IMG/VR virus record: IMGVR_UViG_3300044949_002002
Span: 1-25,732 of that record
Origin: a virus
Reading direction: 5' to 3' (one strand)
DNA length: 25,732 bases
Position numbers and translations under genes: made by a program
The notes under the pieces: model-generated
What the model was told of the DNA's origin: nothing
Database searches by the model: none
The model's input: the letters and a program-made list of their open reading frames with translations, nothing else
In this document: piece by piece, positions 21,761 to 25,732 of the stretch
How the letters are laid out: each line of letters starts with the position of its first letter
How positions within the stretch are numbered: the stretch's first letter is position 1

Positions 21761-24700
21761 AGATCGTCGACCGGGCCGGGGTGCAGATCGTCCCCGAGGA
21801 CAAGGGCTTCGCCGCGAAGCTCCGCGCCGAACTCGCCGCCGACCTCAAGAAGGCCACCGCCGGCCTCCGCGAGGACGTCGAGGTCCGCGTCAAGACCAAC
21901 GTCGACCAGTCCCAGGCCCGGCTCCTCGACACCATGCGCGGACTCGAACAGGCCGCCCGGAACCTCGAGGCCGCCGAGGGGGACCTGGAGAAGGCCGACC
22001 GGGCGCTGGTCACCTCCAACAACGCGCTGGAGTCCGCCGAGCGCCGCCACATGGCCGTCGTCGAGCAGCACGAGCAGTCGTTGCGGGAGCTCGCCCGCGC
22101 CGAGGACGACGTCACCCAGGGCCGCGCCGAGTACGCGACGCAGGCGGTGAAGGTGCAGGAGATCGAGGACGGGCTGCGCCGCTACCGCGAGCAGGGCGGG
22201 GACTCCGCGTTCGTCATCGAACGAGCAGAGCAGCAGCTCGCCGACGAGCGGGAGAAGGGCCTCGACGTCGCCGACCGGCTGGAAGCGGCCGAGGACCGGC
22301 TGTCGCGGGCGAAGGTGCGGGCGTTGAAGGCGACCGACGCGGCGACCTTGTCGGAGCAGCGCGGCTACGAGATCCGGGACAAGGCCGAGGACGCGGCCCG
22401 CACCTACAGCGAGACGCTGCGCCGCGTCGAGGACGCGACCCGTGACCTCACGACCGCGCGGGCGGCCTACAACCGCGCCGAGATCATCAACACCGCGGAG
22501 ATCCAGAGGGGCAACCGGGAGCGGGAGAAGTACCGGGGCCTGCTCAACCGGATCACGACCTCCACCCGGGCCGCGGTCACAGGGTCGCGCGCGTTCACGG
22601 TCACCCAGCGGGCGCTGCGGGAGGCGACGACGGGCGTGCGGGTCGCCCTCGACGACGGGGAGAAGGCCGCCGGGCGTTACGAGCGGACGCTGCGCCGCAC
22701 CGTCGGCTCGGTCCGGTCGGTCGGTCAGGGGTTCGCCGCGGTCCGCAACGCCGTCCGCACCTTCGGTGACGACGTCGACCTCGCCGGTGGCCGGTTCGAG
22801 CGCACGTTCGCCCGGGTCCGCCGCGTCGGCCGCGGCGTGTCCACCGACCTGCGCAACGGGTTCTCCGTGCTCGGGCGAGTCACAGACGGCCTGGGGCGAG
22901 GGCTGTCGTTCGTCGGAGATTCGATCTCCGGGACGTCGTCGATCGCGAAGGCCGCGTCGGGGATTTTCTCCGGGCTCGGGTCGATCTTCTCCGGGGTGTC
23001 GGGGAAGGGCGGTGGCCTGTCCGAGGTCCTCGGCGGGCTCAAGGGCGCCGGTGGCGCCGCCGCGGGCGCGGCGCTGCAGCTGTCAGGGGCGCTCCTGACC
23101 GCGGGCATCCAGGCGGGGATCTTCGCTGCGATCGCAGGCGCGATCACGTTCGCGGTCGGCGCGATCGCCGCCGCGTTCACCTCGCTACCGGCCATCGTGC
23201 TCGCGGGCGCGGCGACCTTCGGTGTGTTCGCCGCGGGCATGGACGGCATCAAGAGGGCCTACGAGAACGGGCTCAAGCCTGCCCTGGACAAGCTGTCCGC
23301 GCAGGTCTCCGACGTCTTCGAGGCCCGGCTGACCCCGGCCTTCAAGCGGCTGGGTGATCAGCTGATCCCGCAGATCACCGATCAGATGAAGAACCTCGCC
23401 AACGCCTTCTCCGACGGCGCGGAAGCGCTGATCGACATGGTTAACAAGAGCGAGAACATCACGAAGATCAATTCGGCGATCATGACGCTCTCCGACCAGA
23501 TCCGGGGTCAGCTCAACCCCGCACTGGGCAATCTCGCCCAGGCTTTCATCAACGTCGGGTCGAACTCGCGGATCATCGAGTCGCTGATCGGGATCTTCTC
23601 CGACCTGACCAACAAGACCGCGGACTGGCTGAACAAGGTCAACGAGTCCGGGCGGGCCGCGCAGGGCATGGAGAACCTCCGCACGGTCCTCGGCAAGATC
23701 GAGGACCTGTTCTTCCGCGTCGCCGACGCAGCGCTCCGGTTCTTCAACGACGCCACCCCCGGGGTCAGCAACTTCATCGAGTCCCTGAACCCCGTGGTCG
23801 ACACCATCGGCAAGCTTGGCCCCGCGTTCGGGAAGGCCGCCGACGCCGCCGGGAACTTCATCAAGTCGATTCCGCAATCCACCTGGGACGGCCTCGTCGA
23901 CGCCGTGAACCGGCTGGTCGACAAGTTCGCCGAGCTGGCGAACAACCCCGACGTGCAGCGCTTCGCGCAGCTCGTCCTCGACATGGCCCCGCTCGTCGTC
24001 GATGCTCTCGGCCTGATCGTCGACGCCATCGGGAAGGTCGCCACCGCGTTCACCCCCGTGCGAGGCGTCATCGACGCGGTCAGCGGGGCGTGGGACCTGT
24101 TCGGTGGCAGCGCCGAGACCAGCGGCGCGCAGGCCGAGGACGCGGCGAAGGGAGCCGGGGACGCCGCGAAGGGGCTCGGCGACGACACCAAGGCCGGTGT
24201 CGATGCGGCGAAGGGCGCGCTGGGTGAGCTCCCGCCGGCGGCGGACGAGGCCGGTAAGGGTGTTCTGGACGGGGTCAAGCCCCCGGTGGGGGAGATCCCC
24301 GGCGTGGTCACGGACGCGACCGGGCAGGTGTCGTTCCAGCCTGTCCTGGACGCCGCGAACCAGGTGTTCGGGCAGCTTCCGACGAGCGTCGCGGATGGCG
24401 TGAACGCATCCGTCGACACGATGACCCAGGGCACCGAGAAGATCCGCACCTCGGCCGAGCAGGGGTTCAAGGCCGCCTCCGACGCGGCGACTACCGGCAT
24501 GTCGAGCATGGCCGACGTTGTCGAGGCGTCGATGCAGCGGGCCGGGGCGTCGGCGGAGGTCGGCGGCACCCGCATCGGCGACGGGGTCCGCACCGGCGTC
24601 GACGCGGCGACCACCGCGGCGACCGACGGCATGAGCCGGATCGCCGACGCCGTCCAGTCGGGCATGGACCGGGCCGGGCAGGCCGCCCAGTCCGGGGCCG

Positions 24701-25732
24701 ACAAGGTGCGCACCGCCGTGCAGTCCGGGCTCGACTCCGCCGCCACCGCCGCACAGTCGGCGGCCGACCGGATCGGCACGGCCGTGCAGCAGGGCATGGA
24801 CCGGGCGGCGTCGGCCGCGACGTCAGGCGCGAACCGGATCCGGTCGGCGCTGACCAGCGGGTTCGACGGAGCGACCGCTGCGGTGTCCGCGGCGATGAAC
24901 CGCACCACCCAGGCAGTCACCCAGGGGATGCAGCGGTGCGTGCAGGTCGCCACCCAGGGCGGCCAGCAGATCCAGCAGGTCTACACCACCAGCTTCAACC
25001 AGGTCGTGCAGATCGTCACGGCGGCCTGGCAGCGGATCGTGGCCGCGTTCACCGCGGGCGGCGCCCAGGCCGTCGCGTCGGCCCGCAACACCGGCCAGCA
25101 GGTCGTCGCCGCGTTCCAGGCGCAGGCCGGCCCCATGTACTCGGCCGGCTACACGCTGATCCAGCGCCTCACCGCCGGGATGATCGCCGCCGGCGCCGCG
25201 GCCACCGCCGCGGCGGCCCGGATCGCCGCCAGCATCAAGGCGCAGTTCCCGTCCTCCCCGGCGAAGGAGGGCCCGCTGTCGGGGCAGGGTGACCCGCTCA
25301 TCTCCGGCGGGAAGATCGCGACCCGCCTCGCGACCGGTATCGGTGACCAGGCCGGGCAGGTCACCGCCGCCGCGACCGCGATGGCCGCCCGCGTGCGGGG
25401 CGCACTGTCGGCGGTCGACCCGGCCGCGACGCTGTCGGCGTCGACCGTGGCAGCCCTGTCCGGGACTCGGATCATCTCCAGCGCGGCCGCCGCGACCGCC
25501 CCACGAACCTCGGTGTCGCCTGTGGCGGACCTGACCGCCGCAGCCACCACGACCAGCCGGGGCGGCGACGCGGCCACCCTCGTCGCCGAGCTGCGCGCGC
25601 AGACCGCCGCGCTCCACGGGATGCGCGGCGACCTGCTGTCGTCCGGCTACGGCCCCGACATGCTCGACCGCCTCGACAAGCTCCTCGAAGCGTTCACCGC
25701 CGACGGCGCGGGCGAGAAGACCCAGCGCCTCC
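21757..25732 (+). CDS. Tape measure protein (3' end outside window)
   Basis: The frame opens with GTG at 21757 and has no stop to the window end, giving at least 1325 residues. Residues 1-260 are a long charged coiled coil (for example RLLDTMRGLEQAARNLEAAE). Residues about 430-490 are strongly hydrophobic (LLTAGIQAGIFAAIAGAITF, then IVLAGAATFGVFAAG), as in tape measure proteins that insert in the host membrane at infection. Residues 500-790 are helical with DLTNKTADWLNKVNE-type sequence. A 22-residue repeat array fills 894-1157. FPSSPAKEGPLSGQGDP near 1164-1180 is a motif common late in actinophage tape measures. The protein sets tail length; at about 0.15 nm per residue it implies a tail of at least 200 nm. 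No peptidase or lysozyme domain is visible in the part present. Confidence 0.9.
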   Translation, partial: MKIVDRAGVQIVPEDKGFAAKLRAELAADLKKATAGLREDVEVRVKTNVDQSQARLLDTMRGLEQAARNLEAAEGDLEKADRALVTSNNALESAERRHMAVVEQHEQSLRELARAEDDVTQGRAEYATQAVKVQEIEDGLRRYREQGGDSAFVIERAEQQLADEREKGLDVADRLEAAEDRLSRAKVRALKATDAATLSEQRGYEIRDKAEDAARTYSETLRRVEDATRDLTTARAAYNRAEIINTAEIQRGNREREKYRGLLNRITTSTRAAVTGSRAFTVTQRALREATTGVRVALDDGEKAAGRYERTLRRTVGSVRSVGQGFAAVRNAVRTFGDDVDLAGGRFERTFARVRRVGRGVSTDLRNGFSVLGRVTDGLGRGLSFVGDSISGTSSIAKAASGIFSGLGSIFSGVSGKGGGLSEVLGGLKGAGGAAAGAALQLSGALLTAGIQAGIFAAIAGAITFAVGAIAAAFTSLPAIVLAGAATFGVFAAGMDGIKRAYENGLKPALDKLSAQVSDVFEARLTPAFKRLGDQLIPQITDQMKNLANAFSDGAEALIDMVNKSENITKINSAIMTLSDQIRGQLNPALGNLAQAFINVGSNSRIIESLIGIFSDLTNKTADWLNKVNESGRAAQGMENLRTVLGKIEDLFFRVADAALRFFNDATPGVSNFIESLNPVVDTIGKLGPAFGKAADAAGNFIKSIPQSTWDGLVDAVNRLVDKFAELANNPDVQRFAQLVLDMAPLVVDALGLIVDAIGKVATAFTPVRGVIDAVSGAWDLFGGSAETSGAQAEDAAKGAGDAAKGLGDDTKAGVDAAKGALGELPPAADEAGKGVLDGVKPPVGEIPGVVTDATGQVSFQPVLDAANQVFGQLPTSVADGVNASVDTMTQGTEKIRTSAEQGFKAASDAATTGMSSMADVVEASMQRAGASAEVGGTRIGDGVRTGVDAATTAATDGMSRIADAVQSGMDRAGQAAQSGADKVRTAVQSGLDSAATAAQSAADRIGTAVQQGMDRAASAATSGANRIRSALTSGFDGATAAVSAAMNRTTQAVTQGMQRCVQVATQGGQQIQQVYTTSFNQVVQIVTAAWQRIVAAFTAGGAQAVASARNTGQQVVAAFQAQAGPMYSAGYTLIQRLTAGMIAAGAAATAAAARIAASIKAQFPSSPAKEGPLSGQGDPLISGGKIATRLATGIGDQAGQVTAAATAMAARVRGALSAVDPAATLSASTVAALSGTRIISSAAAATAPRTSVSPVADLTAAATTTSRGGDAATLVAELRAQTAALHGMRGDLLSSGYGPDMLDRLDKLLEAFTADGAGEKTQRL
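24436..25227 (+). repeat. Twelve in-phase 22-residue (66-bp) repeats inside the tape measure gene
   Basis: Unit starts at 24436, 24502, 24568, 24634, 24700, 24766, 24832, 24898, 24964, 25030, 25096 and 25162 fall on an exact 66-base period. The clearest units read like DRIGTAVQQGMDRAASAA and DKVRTAVQSGLDSAATAA. A basic-hydrophobic start, a Gly at about position 10 and a hydrophobic residue at 11 recur. Units 1 and 9-12 are diverged. The half period of 11 suits a hendecad coiled coil. Confidence 0.75.

Noticed and set aside
23508-24953. 481-codon minus-strand ORF opposite the tape measure
   Set aside because: It is a Ser/Ala/Pro-rich mirror of the tape measure helices, which are clearly coding.

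Overview
The window looks like one continuous stretch of a long-tailed (siphovirus-type) tailed phage or prophage from a high-GC actinobacterium. Base composition is strongly GC-rich with C- or G-ending codons, GTG starts are common, and most gene junctions are 4-base ATGA or GTGA overlaps. The protein families also fit: RuvC-like resolvase, zinc-motif small terminase, portal-MuF fusion, actinophage-type capsid protease, HK97-like capsid, HK97 gp10-like protein, tail chaperones and tape measure. I see no integrase, lysis gene, tRNA, CRISPR array or insertion sequence, so phage versus prophage is undecided. The host genus cannot be fixed from this sequence.

Layout. (1) 1-3503 is the end of a DNA-metabolism region: a partial HTH protein, an unknown protein and a P-loop ATPase of the DUF3987-like type. 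A convergent minus-strand gene for a ribbon-helix-helix-like protein follows, and its C-terminal domain resembles the tail of the ATPase. Next is a roughly 270-bp gene-free, repeat-rich and locally AT-rich control region, then a RuvC-like resolvase. (2) 3508-6238 is the packaging block: small terminase, a SLOG/YspA-like protein, large terminase. (3) 6350-8284 holds small unknown proteins and a DUF1360-like membrane protein. (4) 8286-18746 is the head block: portal-MuF fusion, capsid protease, a large capsid protein with a built-in scaffold-like N-terminus, a second structural protein and a probable tail-tube protein. Three accessory genes interrupt it: a minus-strand HNH-AP2 homing endonuclease, a plus-strand SGNH esterase with fibre-like repeats, and a minus-strand coiled-coil protein. 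Perfect hairpins mark several boundaries. (5) 18818-21760 holds head-tail connector, SAP-like, tail-completion and tail-chaperone genes. (6) 21757 to the window end is the tape measure gene, which runs off the edge and carries an exact 22-residue repeat array.

How the genes work together. The terminases and portal package DNA into a shell matured by the protease. The connector genes join head to tail, the chaperones and tape measure build a tail of at least about 200 nm, and the esterase may act on host surface glycans. The least explained parts are the GTGTAC-repeat region with its neighbouring RHH-like gene, the accessory cargo inside the head operon, and the chaperone frameshift, which has no canonical slippery site.
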